A stretch of 64,000 nt of DNA from Xanthoparmelia taractica (GCA_033085395.1 JANQBS010000092.1:80135-144134); one strand, 5' to 3'; shown: positions 22,479 to 37,539, counted from the stretch's first letter. Notes: generated by a model not told the origin, from the sequence alone. Numbers and translations: made by a program.

Positions 22479-25400
22479 ATGGCGGAGAAAAACATAGATG
22501 CATTCGCCGCAAAGCTGAGCGATGCGAACCTTGGTAGGAGATACTTCCGCTCTTCATGTTGCGTGTCTGGGTTGCGATCGCAGACGGGCAGCTGACGCTT
22601 GCGCAGAGGTCCAGAAGAAGTATAACATCGCAACGGAACTGCGGGACAATATTGATATTCTATGCAATGGCCCTGCCTATCCGATATTTCTCAAGAAGCT
22701 CGTCCCGGTCTTTATGAAACTCCTCGAAGGCCCCCCTGTCTTCATGAGCACGTATATGGAACATGTGAGCTATACTGTGAAGCTTGCTTTGATAATGATA
22801 CGATGCTGATGTTCGATCCCAGAGACTTCGCAACTGCGTCCTTGAGATTTTTCATCGATTGCCTATGAGCCATGTCGAAGCGCTCAAGCCGTACGCCGCC
22901 GATATCCTGGATCTTCTCATGGGCTTGGTCAGGACAGAGAACGAGGACAACGCTATATTGTGCATGAAGACCATAATGGACTTAGAGCGGCATCAACCGG
23001 AGGCAACTGCGGCAAAGGTGCAGCCATTCTTGGACCTTATATTGGAGATGTTCCAGGCAATGGAACAGGTGGTTAAGGATACTTTTGATGCCCCAGCGCA
23101 AGGCTCCTCGACCGGTACGACTCCGCATAACCCTCAGACCTTTCAGTCTCCGCGCCCAGGGTCGCCAGCTGCTTCAGTAGGTGCGGAGCTAGGACTAGAC
23201 ACACAACAAGCTCGCTCCCTGTTGAAAGGAATGCAATCGTTCAAGGTTTTTGCGGAATGCCCCATCATTGTAGTCTCGTTGTTCCAGGCTCATCGCAACT
23301 GTGTGCCCGCCAACGTTAAGAAATTCGTTCCTTGGATCAAGAAGGTCCTTACGCTACAAGCTAGTCCGCAGGAAAGAGCGCATGCTGAAGCTAGCAAGCG
23401 TGGCGAGTTTTTCACAGGAGTATGCAAGGACATCAAAAACAGGGCGGCTTTCGGAGAACTTATCACGGCTCAGGTCAAGATGATGAGCTTCCTGGCCTAC
23501 CTCTTGCGGGTCTATGTTCAGCAGTTGCAAGATTTCCTGCCGGTCCTGCCTGATATCGTTGTGCGACTGCTACGTGATTGCCCTAGCGAAAAATCTTCTA
23601 CCCGAAAAGAGCTACTGGTAGCCATACGGCATACCATCAACTTCAACTTCCGCAAGATTTTCCTAAGCAAGATAGATGACCTCCTAGATGAACGGACGCT
23701 CATTGGTGATGGTCTCACGGTCTATGAATCGATGCGTCCTCTTGCCTACAGTCTACTTGCCGACCTCATCCATCACATTCGAGAATCCCTGAGCCGAGAC
23801 CAGATTCGAAAGACAGTCAACGTTTTCTCAAAGAATCTTCATGATAGTTTCCCTGGCACGAGCTTTCAGACAATGAGTGCAAAACTTCTCCTCAACCTGG
23901 CCGATAGCATTGCGGGTCTCCCAGACAAGAAGGATGCCCGTCATTTCCTAATCATGATACTGAGCGCCATAGGAGACAAATTTGCCGATATGAACCATCA
24001 GTACCAGAACTCAGTGAAGCTCTCCAAGCACTGTGATCAGCAGTCAATAGATGCCATACCTGAAGATCACCTAGCGGACGCGAAATGCCCCCCAGATTGG
24101 GATGATGTTGACATCTTCTCAGCTACGCCTATTAAGATGTCAAATCCTAAAGATCGTGGAGCCATTCCGGTCGAGGACAACAAGTTCCTGTTCAAGAACC
24201 TCTTGACTGGTCTAAAAGGCATGTTCTACCAGCTCAAGATCTGTAACCCCGAAGCTCCCATAATGGATCCTGGCAATGCCCCTGCAAACTGGCAAGAGGT
24301 CTCACATGGCTACAACGCAGAGGAGGTTGGAGTCATCAAAAAGTTGTTCCGAGAAGGAGCTTACGTGTTCCGATACTACAGCTTAGAGAAACCTTTCGCC
24401 GAAGCCTCTTCTCCTGTGGAGTTTCTGACTACTAATTACGGTGTCCAGAGTGGTAAAGAAGAAAAGGATCTCCTCGAGACCTTCGCCACCGTCTTTCATA
24501 GCATCGATCCTGCAACCTTTCACGAAGTCTTTCATTCTGAGATACCCTTTCTTTACGACATGATGTTTGAGCATCCGGCCTTGCTCCATGTTCCACAATT
24601 CTTTCTGGCCAGCGAGGCCACCTCGCCAGCTTTCGCAGGCATGCTTCTTCAATTCTTGATGGATCGAATTGGAGAAGTTGGCACTTCAGACATTAAGAAG
24701 TCGTCAATCTTGTTGAGGATGTTCAAGCTGTCATTTATGGCGGTAACGTTATTCAATCAGCAGAATGAGCAGGTCCTGCTACCCCACGTGACCAAGATCG
24801 TTACTCAGTCAATTCAACTTTCTACGGCAGCGGAGGAGCCAATGAACTATTTCTACCTCTTAAGGTCCTTGTTCAGGAGCATTGGTGGTGGACGATTCGA
24901 ACTTCTCTACAAGGAGATCTTGCCACTACTGGAGATGTTACTGGAGGTCTTGAATAACCTCCTGCTGGCTGCGAGAAAACCGCAGGAGCGGGACCTTTAC
25001 GTGGAACTCTGCTTGACTGTTCCAGCTCGGTTGAGTAATCTCTTGCCGCACTTGAATTTTCTCATGCGACCTCTAGTGGTCGCTCTCCGAGCTGGCTCCG
25101 ATCTCGTTGGCCAAGGATTGCGGACCTTGGAGCTTTGCGTCGACAATCTCACTGCAGAGTATTTGGATCCCATCATGGCGCCTTTTATTGACGAATTAAT
25201 GATGGCATTGTGGGACCATCTGAAGCCGAATCCTTATAGTCATTTCCATGCACACACGACGATGCGCATACTGGGCAAACTTGGCGGTCGAAATCGTAAG
25301 TTCCTCAATGGTCCTCCAGACCTTAGCTTTCAGCAGTTTGCGGACGACCCATGTTCCTTTGATATTAGGCTGGTGGGATCGGGCAGGGACCGATCTTTTC

Positions 25401-28400
25401 CTGCAAGCATCGGCATTGATCTCGCCATCGCGAGATTAGCAGAAGTCCCAAAATCGCCACCTGCGAAAAAAGCAGATGCTTACTACAAGCAACAAGCTCT
25501 CAGACTGATAAGTGCGCAACTAAAGATTCACATCGGTTTTGACAGCTTGCCAGATGACTTTGCGCAGCTCGTACGACTGCAAGCTACTGATCTCCTCGAG
25601 GCCAGATACAATGCGCCCCCCAACATTCTGCAAATGGCGGATCGTGAAAAGTCCATCCCTAAAAGAGACTCTCAACAAGAGATGTTGAAAAAGCTGCTGA
25701 AAGCTCTGATGCTTGCAACGACACTGTCGGATGTCCAAAGCACGGCCCGGATATTACTTACCGACATCTGTCGCCACTTCACAATCCTTGAAATTGGAAG
25801 AGCACTAGCCCACATAAAGCAATCGAACAAAGATTTCGACGTAAAGTCTGGCGAAGGTCTCTTGTGCCTCGACAGTTGCGTGCTAGCCGATGCCATTGCT
25901 GAACAGCTATCATCAGAAAAGCCCACTCTGCGAGAGGCAGCCGAATCCTCTATACTGATGATACACGAGGCTGCAGCAACCGTTCTCGGGGATCCAGAGC
26001 GGGTAGAACGACTGCCATTCTTCCTGTATCTGGCAAAGACTTTCTGTCACAAGTGCTACGAGGAAGACTGGTTCGTCAAAGCTGGGGGAGGTCTCGGAAT
26101 TCACATTATGGCAACCAAGATAGACCTTGGAGACGATTGGACAAAGGGGAGGCAACTTGAATTTCTTCGGGCACTCATGTATGTCATGAAGGATATGCCT
26201 CAAGACCTGCCCGCCAATACGCGCGTTCAAGCATTGAAGACTGTCGATATTTTGCTGCGCAGGTGCAACAAGGGAATCTCTAAAGAAGACCTCAACAACC
26301 ACTCGAGCCCACTCACCCACCTCTGCGCTTTCTTCGCACCGGAGCTCATGCACATGAACAAACACGTCCGTGAAGCTGCCCGCAGAGCTCTTTCCATCAT
26401 CGCTCAGGTCGTTGGCGCAGAGGTCCACGAGCTGATAGCCCCCGTCAAAGATAGACTGCTGCAGCCGATCTACATGAAGCCGCTCCGAGCTTTGCCTTTT
26501 GCTACTCAAATCGGCTATATCGATGCGATATCGTATTGCTTGGGACTGCAGCGGAATTTAATCGAATTCAACGAGATGCTAAACAGGCTTCTGACTGAGA
26601 CCATGGCATTGGCTGATGCTGATGATGATGCTCTCGCTTCGAAACCCGCCGAATACAAACAAGCAGAACTTCTCATAGCCCTCCGGGTATCCTGCATCCG
26701 ACTCCTTACGCTTGCCATTGGCTTCTCGGAATTTGCAGGGCTGCAGCAGACCCAAAGCCGGGGTAGGATCATCACGATCTTCTTCAGATCGCTGTACTCA
26801 AGCTCTGTTGAGGTTATTGACGCTGCCAATGCTGGTCTAAAGGGTGTCCTGTCCCAAACAAACAAGTTGCCGAAAGACCTTTTGCAAAATGGCCTACGAC
26901 CTATCCTTATGAATCTGCAGGACCCGAAGAAACTCAGTGTGCAAGGGCTCGATGGTCTTGCCAGACTGCTGGCTCTGTTGACCAACTACTTTAAGACCGA
27001 GATAGGCGAAAAGTTGCTGGCTCACATGACTGTCATTGCTGACGCATCAGTCCTACAGAAATCATCTTTTTCTTTGATCGAACAGAACCCCCACATGAAG
27101 GTCGTCATTGCCACTCTCAATATTTTCCATTTATTGCCATCCACTGCCGCCCTTTTCATGAAGGACCTGATAGAAAGAGTGCTTGACTTAGAGAAATCTC
27201 TTCGGAGAACCCACTTCAGTCCATTCAGGGAGCCTCTTCTAAAGTATGTCAATCGCTACCCGAAAGAAGCGTGGGATTTCTTTTCCGAAAGGTTGTCTGC
27301 CGTGAAGTATGGCCGTTTCTTTGCCCAGCTTCTTGCTTCACAGCGTAGTGGACCGCTGCGTGAAGTTCTTATTGGAGAAATAGAGGCACTAGTGAAGGCC
27401 TCATTTGACCTCGAAGACTCAGAGAGGAGGGATGCTGCTTCCATCAACGCCATTCACGCCATACATTCATTGTCACAACATACATCTGCTTGGCTTGCTG
27501 ATAAAGAGTCGCTACGTCAGACTCTAATGCGGGTGGGCAAAGATCTCAATCAGAAGAGGAAATGGGACAAAATCCATCCGGACCTACGTTTGGCAGCTGA
27601 CCAGGCAGCTGAGCAGCTGATGGAGATTTTCGTGCACTTCCTTAGACTGGCTTCCAAAGACTTTGGCTTTTTGTTCCAGCTTATCGACGCGGTAACTATG
27701 GAAGAGATCAAGGAACAACCATCGCTTTATGCGTTCATCTACAATCATATCATTTCCAATGCTTCTGTCGACTACTGGCGAAGTCTTGTCATGCGCAGCC
27801 TTGAACTCTACAGTATTCGTGGGTCGTCTCAAAGAGCAAAAACTTTCGCGTTCCGATATCTCGTCAATCCAATCTTCGCTATGGACACCATGAGAAGCTT
27901 AAAGGAGACTGCTAATTCCTTTCCAACACGTCGCCTCATTGATAAAAGCATTGTGGACGCGATCCACAACAAAATCTGGAAACCACCGGTACTGACCGAT
28001 GCCAATGAGGAAAATCCACAGCCAGGTGCCGATCATTCGCGCTTGGAGCTCCTGCAGATGTCAGCGCTGCTCTTGAAATGGCACCACAACCTTGTCTCGG
28101 AAGCGCGCAAAGATATCATCAAATTCGGCTGGAGCTATATCAAACTTGAGGATATCATCAACAAGCACGCAGCATATGTGCTTATTGGCTTCTTCATAGC
28201 GCAATTTGAAACCCCTCCCAAGATAACCCAGCAGATATACGTCGCTTGTCTCAAGGCACATCAGAACGAAGGCCGTGCTCTTGTGGTACAGGCTCTAGAC
28301 TTGATTGCTCCAGTCCTTCCCAAGCGTCTGAATGCACAGAGTGATCCGCGGTATCCCATGTGGGAAAAGTGGCCTAAACGAATCCTGTCAGAGGAGAGCT

Positions 28401-31400
28401 CCAATCTTCAACAACTGATTGGTATTTTCCAGTTCATGGTTCGACACCCTAGCTTGTTCTATAAATCCAGAGAGCATTTCATCCCTACTATCATTCCTTC
28501 GCTGTCAAAAATCGCACAACTGCCAAACCCATCGAATGAGCACAAAAAACTTGTCCTCAACTTAATTCACATGATACTTGAGTGGGAGAAACGCCGAGTC
28601 CAAGTCGGAGACCGTCCAGGTTCTCAGTCGTCAGAGTCTTCGCCCGCGAAAAAACGCAAGCTAGAGTTGCCGAATGCTGGTTCTGCGTCGCCAGTGCCGA
28701 GCTTAGGGCCTCCATCAAATGTTGACCGTAGCGAATATCAAATTCCAACACCACTTCGTACTATGCTCATCAAATACCTCACGCAATTCATCAGTAGCCT
28801 CCCGGAGCGGTATCCCGTGCCCAGCGTCAAATTAAGGGAGCTCCACTCTACTACTCCCCAGATACCTTTGCCTCCCAATGAAATGTGCAGAAAGGCTATC
28901 GGCCTCTTCCATGATCTCCTGTTACCTGAGTACTGGTCTGATCTGGACGTTGACCTTTTTCCGAGAACGTCAGAACAGATACTGGCTTCCGAGAAAACGG
29001 ACAAGGGCGATGACAAAACGGCCACAAGCATCGTCAATACGCTCCAGGTCTTGCGCATTGTGCTGAACATCAAGTCAGACGAGTGGGTCGTTGCACAGCT
29101 GCCTCAGATACAGAAGCTGCTCGAAAAACCGAGCAAAATGGACAATCCTGAAATACAAGACTGTCTCCACAGCAGTGACAGCGTTCTTGACGGCGACCGG
29201 CAGATTCGGCCAATGGTACAGCGAATCATTGAGGCTTTGCCGGAGGAGACAAGAGAAGAGGATGACATGGAGATTGACACGCCAGCGAAAGACTTCATGA
29301 GCTTCATATCCTCCGTCGCAACGGCAACGATGGGCGATGGCAACCTTGTTGCAAGCATCAACATCTTCGAAACCATAGCGAGAGTCAGACCCAAGGAGAT
29401 CGAAACTCATATTCCTCATATAATGCGAGCGCTCTCCACGAAACTTGCCAAAGATCAAGTTGCCCAACCTGTAGTGCCACCGGGCATGCAGCCCGGAATG
29501 CGGCCTGGTGAAGGCCAACCAGGTGCACTTGATGAGCGAGAGATGGAACTTTCTAGCCAATTGACCCTCAAGACCATCTGGATCATATCGTCAAGAATGG
29601 CCAGCCTTGCGGATCAAAGACGACCGTTTCTCAGTGTACTAGCCCAACTAGTAGAGCGATCGCAGAACACCAAGTTGTGTGAAAGAATACTGCAAATGGT
29701 GGAAACTTGGATATTCGACTCCAGCGATCCATGGCCGACGTTGAAGGAGAAGACAGCAGTGCTTCACAAAATGCTGCTCTTCGAGACACGTCCGGATCCC
29801 ACTCTGTTGCATAAATTTCTGGACCTAGTAATTCGAATATATGAGGATCCCAAGATCACCAGGACTGAATTAACAGTAAGACTGGAGCACGCTTTTCTGA
29901 TTGGGACCCGGGCGCAAGATTTCGACATGCGAAACCGGTTTATGAACATCTTTGACCGGAGTCTGACGAAGACTGCAACAGCCCGACTCATCTACGTGCT
30001 CACCTCTCAAAACTGGGACACTCTAGCTGAGAGTTTCTGGCTTAGTCAAGCAATCCAGCTGATCTTTGGCGCCGTCGATATGAACACTACGGTTCAACTA
30101 CACTTGGAAGACTTCAAGATGACGCCACCGGCTTACCTTTTTCCTGTCGCTGGCAACGAATCTCGAAAGGATGATCTTATGCTTGACGACAAGTTCGAGG
30201 ACTTCATGGCGCATCATAAACGATTTTATTCCGATCTTGGGGATGTGAAAGCTCGTGACATCCTTGAGCCCCTCTGCCAGTTGCAGCACACTGATCCCAG
30301 TGTAGCCTACGAGTTGTGGATTGCAATATTTCCCCTATGTTGGTCCTTGTTGTCCCGAGACGACCGAGCGGAGCTCGAAAAAGGCATGGTCGTACTCCTC
30401 ACAAAGGACTACCATCAACGTCAAGTCGACCGACGGCCGAATGTTGTGCAGGCTCTTCTTGAGGGAAGTGTTCGAGCGAAACCAAAGTGCAAGATACCAC
30501 CTCATGTTATGAAATTCCTCAGCAAAACCTATGATGCTTGGTACATTGCCGCAATGTCGCTCGAGGAACAAGTGTTGGATCCACCCATCGATACCGCTAT
30601 CGTGCGCGAGAGTAACTTGGATGCATTGATAGAATTATATGCCGGTCTCCAAGAGGATGACTTCTTCTATGGAACATGGCGACGTCGATCCAAATTCGTA
30701 GAGACCATAGCAGCCCTGTCGTATGAACAAAATGGTATGTGGGATAAGGCTCAGCAATCGTACGAGGCTGCCCAGATAAAGGCCCGCACAGGAGCACACT
30801 CATATTCTCAAGGTGAGTATATGCTGTGGGAAGACCACTGGATATTATGCGCGCAAAAGCTTCAGCAGTGGGAGATACTGTACGATTTTGCCAAGCATGA
30901 GAATTTCAACGATCTTTTGCTGGAGGCTTCGTGGAGACATCTGGACACTTGGACCGGCCAAGAGAATATGGAACAGCTCAGCTCGATCATCAAAGCTGTG
31001 TCCGACGCGCCAACACCACGAAGGACCTTTTTCCAAGCATTCATGTCTTTGCTCAAGTTCCACGAGAAACAGGAGCCACCCGCAGAATTCAGCCGCATCT
31101 GTGACGAGTCCATACAGCTTTCCATTCGAAAGTGGCATGGCCTACCAAAACGTATCACAAATGCACATATTCCGATCTTGCAAAATTTTCAGCAGTTGGT
31201 CGAACTTCACGATGCTAATGTCATCTGCATCAGCCTTTCGCAGACCACACAGGCCAATCTCGACGGCAAATCTCAGGAGTTGAAGCTGCTGCTCGGCACA
31301 TGGCGTGATCGGCTGCCAAACGTTTGGGACGACATCAATGCATGGCAAGACCTGGTGACCTGGCGGCAGCATATTTTCGCTCTAATCAATCGAACATACT

Positions 31401-34062
31401 TGGGTCTACTTGGACCCCAGCAGACCAACGCCACAGGCAATTCTTACGCGTACCGAGGATATCACGAGACCGCCTGGATCATCAACCGCTTTGCGCATGT
31501 AGCTCGAAAGCACCAACTGCCAGAAGTGTGTCTCGCGCAGTTGGGTAAGATCTACACGCTGCCTAATATCGAGATCCAGGAAGCCTTCTTGAAGTTGCGG
31601 GAGCAAGCCAAATGCCATTACCAGAATCGCAACGAGTTGAACAGTGGTCTTGACGTCATCAATAACACGAATCTGAATTACTTTGGTCAACAACAAAAAG
31701 CCGAGTTCTTCACATTGAAAGGCATGTTCCTAGCGAAGCTCCAACAAAAGGACGAAGCCAACGACGCGTTTGGTACTGCGTTATACTACGATATTCGATT
31801 GCCAAAGGCTTGGGCTGAGTGGGGCTATTACAACGATATGATGTTTAAGGAAGAGCCCACCAATATGGAACGGGCTGCCAATGCTATGAGCTGCTACCTG
31901 GAAGCAGCCGGCCTGTACAAGAACGCCAAATCCAGAAAATTGCTAAGTCGTATCTTGTGGCTTCTCAGTATTGACACTGGCGAAAACCGGATATCGCAAG
32001 CTTTTGAAGAGTTCAAAGGCGATACTCCAGTATGGTACTGGATCACGTTTATTCCGCAATTGCTCACCAGCCTTGGCCACCGTGAAGCCACCCTCGTCCG
32101 CAATGTATTGACAAAGATTGCGAGGGTCTACCCGCAGTCCCTGTATTTTCTGTTGAGAACGACTCGAGAGGATATGGTGCAGATCAAGAAGCAACAAGAG
32201 CAGAGGCAAGAGAAGATGAACAGGGCGAAACAGCAACAACAATCTCCCAATGTCAAGCCTGATCACGCTACACCTGATCGACAGGGCAGCTCATCACGTC
32301 CCGGTACCTCAAACGGAGAATCACTTCCTAATGGTGATGTCCATGGGCCAGAGCCAAAGCCTGAGCCGAACGGGGATGCTCCAGCAGCTCCTGATGCCGA
32401 ACCTGAGGCCACGCCAAAGAAGCCATGGGAACATTCGGATGAGATTATGTCCGTGTTGAAGACCACATTTCCTTTGCTCGCGCTCTCAATGGAGACCATG
32501 GTGGACCAGATACAGAAACACTTCAAATGCCCACCTGATGAGGATGCTTATAGACTCATCGTCGCCTTGCTTAATGATGGCTTGTCTGTAAGTTGCCACA
32601 TGTCTCGAAGGATATTAATCTGCTGGAAACTGACCACCTATAGTACATCGGACGTAATCCGAGTGCCTATGCACAAGACTTCAAGTTACCCCCAGCAACC
32701 GAAGCGAACATCCGCAAATTCGCTGAGACCATCCTTCCCCCTCACATTCGGAGCTCGTTTGAGGAAGACTTTGTTGCCAAAAAGCCCACCATGTACGAGT
32801 ACATTCACAAACTGCGGAAATGGAGGGACAAATTCGAGGAAAAGCTTGACCGTCGACCTCAATCGGTCAGCCTAGAGACGTACAGCATCCCGCTGAGCGA
32901 ATTCAGATTCCAGAAATTCGATGAGGTTGACGTGCCGGGCCAGTACCTGCAGCATCGCGATAAGAATCAAGACTTTGTCAGGATAGAGAGATTTTTGCCC
33001 AATGTCGAGCTTGTACGCACCGTTGGCTTTTCACATCGGCGGCTAAAGATACGAGGTCATGATGGCAGTACACATTCTTTCGCTGTACAGCATCCAGCTG
33101 CTAGACACAGCAGGAGAGAAGAGCGCATCCTACAACTCTTCCGGATCTTCAACGGCACGTTATCCAAGAGGAAAGAAAGCCGACGACGCAATCTCAGCTT
33201 CTACCTCCCTCTCATGGTTCCGTTCTCACCTTCATTCCGATTGGTCCAAGACGACGCCTCTTATATCTCACTCCAGGGGATCTACGAAGACCATTGTAGG
33301 CGCAATAACCAGAATAAAGACGACCCCATTCTCTTCACGATGGAAAGGCTTCGGCCTACGGCGCCAAATCAAACGGATCAAGCGCAAAATCACTCCCTTC
33401 GCACAGAAATCTTCACAGCTATCCAGAGCAAATGGGTGTGTAATGAAATCGCACTCAACTACTTCCAAGCGACGTATGCCTCCTATTCCGACTTCTTCCT
33501 CTTCCGCCGCCAGTTTTCATACCAGCTAGCTGCCCTCACGTTCATGACCTACATCATGCATATGACTGGCCGCTACCCACAGAAGCTCTCCATCTCGCGT
33601 GCCACTGGCAACGTATGGGGGTCGGAGCTCATACCCGCTATGCTCCCCCACAAGCCCAATTTCTGCAACTCGGAGCCGGTGCCTTTCCGACTGACACCCA
33701 ACCTCCAAAAGCTCATGGGTCCTTTAGCAACTGAAGGGCTCTTCTCGCCTGCTATCATGGCGATCGCGCGTTGCCTCACGGAGCCTGAAAGCGGCAGCGA
33801 GCTCGAGCAACAACTGTCCATCTTCGTGCGGGATGAAATGATCTTCTGGTTTACGCAGCAGCATAAGAACGGGCTTTCGGAGGGGACCTTGAGGGATACG
33901 ACGGTGCAGAATTGCGAGCTGGTGGTCAAGAAGGCTGTGAGTCTTGCGAGACCGCCAGATGGGGTCTTGCCGGCAAACCAGACGGTTGTCGATTTGGTGG
34001 CCAGGGCGGTGAATCCGGCGGGGCTGGCAATGACTGATGCACTTTGGATGGGGTATTTATGA
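22479..34062 (+). CDS. tra1: SAGA/NuA4 subunit Tra1 (TRRAP family, PIKK-like pseudokinase)
   Basis: Giant activator-binding scaffold shared by the SAGA and NuA4 histone acetyltransferase complexes in the nucleus. Exons 22479-22533, 22607-22764, 22823-32587 and 32644-34062 give 3798 residues, the normal family length. The first exon (MAEKNIDAFAAKLSDANL) joins to EVQKKYNIATELRDNID, a Tra1-type N terminus. Most of the protein is HEAT/TPR solenoid. An NLS-like KKRKL lies near residue 2014. The FAT region runs up to about 3200 (WRRRSKFVETIAALSYEQ), then a Gln/Pro/Gly-rich loop near 3208. The PI3K-like domain follows (LVQDDASYISLQGIYEDHC, KWVCNEIALNYF) and a FATC-type end (NPAGLAMTDALWMGYL). The usual kinase catalytic residues appear absent, as in the family. 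Exon 3 alone is 9765 nt. Confidence 0.97.
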
Positions 34063-35397
34063 TAGGAGAATGGATAAGGGACAGGCATAATTGTGGAGCA
34101 GCTGGGAAATACCTGCGGGGGGGGCTTGAGATGTCCGTGCTCACATGCGTGTCCATATGCGTGGTTTTTAGCAAGGCGCTGGGGTGAAAGTGCGCAGTTG
34201 AACGCTTCCGTTTCGGGTAGTTAGTCTAGGCTTGCTTGTATGCTCGACACGATTGAGCTCCCATATCAGTTTAACAGTCTTTGTGCCTGAGCAGCAAGAT
34301 ATTTTGGTTCTGCTCCAGCCGTATTTTGTGACGCTGTTTCGCTACGAGATAAACTAGAAGTGTGCAGTTAAGCATCATAGATTCTCTACGTGGGTGGATA
34401 ATCAGAAGGGTTGGATAGAGATAGGGGTGAGACGAGAGTAATAGCCATTGTACTTTGTAAAAGTAATGGAAGATAATGGGCTAACTCATATTAGGCTTAG
34501 CGTAGCCTGTGCGATATCCCGTTGAGCACACCCTTTTTCCTTTTGACATGTACGGTAGGTAGTAATGACTATCAAAGATGTATAGATTCATAAATTGATA
34601 ATAATCATCTAGTAATCCTTTGAATGATCTCTCTTGAACCATTAGATGCACTCTTCCGAAAGGTGTATAATTTTTATAAATCAGCCATTATCATATTCAT
34701 TCAGTACTTTCGGTATCATTCGACAAGACGGCAAACTCTGCCCTCTGCCCTTTCCTTGTGACAAAGCGGGCGGCCAGTCATTCTGATGGATTGATCTTCC
34801 AAGCCGATTCTATTCAATCGGAGCGTCCCATACTTGATCTTAAGTATTTTTCCCACCTTATCCGATCATCGGGGGCAATCAATGTTCGGGTGAATGTCTC
34901 CTCACAGGCTGTACAAGGTACCTGGGTCCATTCTCTCCGAAGTGCATTGCATCGCCTAGATAGATGCCTGTTGCACGCCTACCTACCGGATGTGACCATT
35001 TCATGGCAGCATTCCTTTTACCACTTAGAACCACAGCTGATCAATTCCACGTGACCTTGATCCTGCACCACGATAATACCATGGTTGCCTGCGAATATGC
35101 GAAGCATCCCAACGAGGCCACACGGCCCCCTCACCACCCTTTTGCTCCAATAACAGCACTACACTGACGTACAACCTCTCCATCTCACCTCATCCTCGAC
35201 ACCACCACTGATGCACATGTTAAGCCTGGAGCCTCCCCCAGCTGGCTCTGCCGTCGCCGACGGCCCAACAGTCTTTCATTAGATCCTGTATCTTGTCTCA
35301 TTAACAATCCCTCTCCATTCTCAAAAAGGCTTCATTGGAGTCTCTTCAAAACCGACCGTCTCGCTTTCCACAAGCCATCTTGCTGCTTGGAGTCATC
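34063..35397. other. Intergenic region, no gene recognised
   Basis: 3' region of TRA1 and promoter of the zinc-finger gene. An AT-rich stretch lies near 34540-34700. Open frames on either strand lack motifs and partner exons. Confidence 0.45.
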
Positions 35398-37539
35398 ATG
35401 GCTGCTCACTGGGACAATCGAAATTACCGTCCCATTCTTTCTAATCACAACGGCTACCATGGCCAAACGACCACTTTCCAGCCTCCCTTCCCAGAGCATC
35501 TTGGCAACACGAGACCCTCGGTTCCTCCAGTTCCAGAGTTTCATGGGCCCGCAACTCTCTATGGTCCCTCTTTGGCAGAAAACAATACTGTGACGGTTCC
35601 ATATTATGAAGGTTACACCATCAGGCCAGATGATTTAGCATTGAGTGAAGACAGATGGTCAGTTCCAGCTAGGAAGTCGATACCTGCAACCCAAGAAGAC
35701 CTCCATACAGAAGTGATCAGACAAAGGCAGAGTGGCCGCACCGCTTGCAGAGAACTTGAAGATTGTCACGGTCCGAAACGGCAATATATCGACAGACTCA
35801 TCCGGGAAAGGAATGCCAGTACCTCCTTAGGCCATTTCGAGGTCGCCCAGCTTAGGCTTGAACGAGTTCCAAAAGACTCTGGGAAAGCTTCTGCTCGCAA
35901 CAGTGGCCGAAATTACCATGCTCGTGATTACAAGCCAAAAGATTTGACGAAACCTAGGCAAAAGACGGTGTACATGCATATAATCCTACTCTTCATAAAG
36001 GACCCCAACATGGGCCTTGCAGGGATTCCACCAGACAAGTTTGCTCCACGTAATCTAAATGTGGACAATAGCCATCGTAATGCAAAGCCCCATAGCACAG
36101 ATGAAGACATTTTTGTACCTTCGTTGTCCTCTGACGACCAGTCTCCTGTATTACCTGAAGTCAACTATCGCCCTGTTCTAGCTCGACGATGCACTTACGC
36201 TACGGGGAGTGAGCAATATACTTCGCCTTCATCGAGTCGCTACATTTCTCGAGGCACTCAAACCACTCTTCCAGCTCACACTGGGTCCTACAGTGACTGG
36301 TGCAGTAGCAAGGACACCGATGACACGACGCGTGGAGACGCTTTCGCTGAGGATACCTGGACCACGACCAGCAACGTCGACAAGGAATTGCCCAAGAACC
36401 CACCTTCTAGCGACGATGAAGTTGTTTCGATGGGTGATTCGGCGGTGGCACATGAATTCGCAAGTGAGTCAACTGAAGAAGAAGTGAGGGGCTTCGATGA
36501 GTACGAGAAGCCACCTTGGTTTCAGAATTTGCAGCCGGGTGCGTTCCTCTTTCGATTTCCGAAATGAAATGTCGACTTGATTAGAGCTAACGAGGATAAA
36601 GTCAAGACTCCTGGCGTGACGGACGAGCAGTCTGATGTCTGCGATCAACAGGATAGCCTGGAGACTTTAACCACACATGAAGAGAATGTCACTGACGATG
36701 CTGGCGGTCCGCATGACGAGGAATTATTGGAAGCGCACGGAGAGGAAGACAATGACTGTCCTCAACCTAATATATCTTCTTGTTCTGGGGAGAGGATAGG
36801 CCAAAGGGCCCCAGACACTGCTGCAGGCCATATAGAATGTGATGACAATGATCAGTCTCCAGACTGTGCTAAGAGCGCCGGTGCACCTATAACCAGAGAT
36901 GTCCGAAGACTGGACTTAATAGATGAGCATGCAAGCAGCGGTCCCACGAAGATTCCAGTGTCAGAGTATCATTCGGACTTGCCAGAACCACTACCACCGG
37001 AGAAACTCCCGCCCTCGGAACGATATAAACCGCGCCTCCCTCTCAACCTCGTCCCATCACGACCATCGTTGACAAGAGCGTCCGCGACCTACGACAGCAG
37101 ATCAACTGACGACTCCGAAAGGAAATCCTCCAAGCGAGTATCCTTTCAACAAGCTGCGACGCCCCTCTACACGCCACCCAGCACCACCACTTCGAGTCCC
37201 GTCTCTCCATCCGCTTCCCCAAAATTGCCATTTCGGACCGTCTTTTCGAAGCCGCCACCCGTCAATATCCCCCCGGGACAATACACGCCGATAGCCTCAT
37301 CAACACCTGTATCCCCATTGTCTCCGCCCGCAGTCCGCAAACCTTACACCTGCCTCGAACCCACCTGCGAGAGCTCTTTCGACCATCCTTACGATCGAGA
37401 CCGCCACGAGCGTCAGCATGAGATAGGTGATCCACCGTATTCAGAATGCCCTATCTGCCATTACTCGCGCTCGAGCGGTGCTGCTGTCGACGTTGGATTG
37501 AGGGAGATGCTGGTTGCGCACATTAGTCGCAGGCATTGA
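35398..37539 (+). CDS. C2H2-type zinc-finger protein with long disordered region, unknown function
   Basis: Exons 35398-36538 and 36587-37539 give 697 residues. The start is the ATG in MAAHWDNRNYRP; the frame is open further upstream but without an ATG. The body is low-complexity and acidic/polar, with Ser/Pro-rich blocks (TPPSTTTSSPVSPS near residue 580). The only recognisable fold is at the C terminus: a C2H2 finger, C-x4-C-x12-H-x4-H, in TCLEPTCESSF...DRHERQH. A second finger-like unit follows (ECPICHYSRSS ... HISRRH). The 48-nt intron (GTGCGT...TTAGAG) is a multiple of three and carries an in-frame TGA, so retention would truncate the protein before the fingers. A transcription factor role is inference. 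No close family recognised. Confidence 0.65.

Noticed and set aside
35335..35397. TTG-initiated extension of the zinc-finger protein
   Set aside because: No ATG in the extension; the ATG at 35398 is the first usable start.
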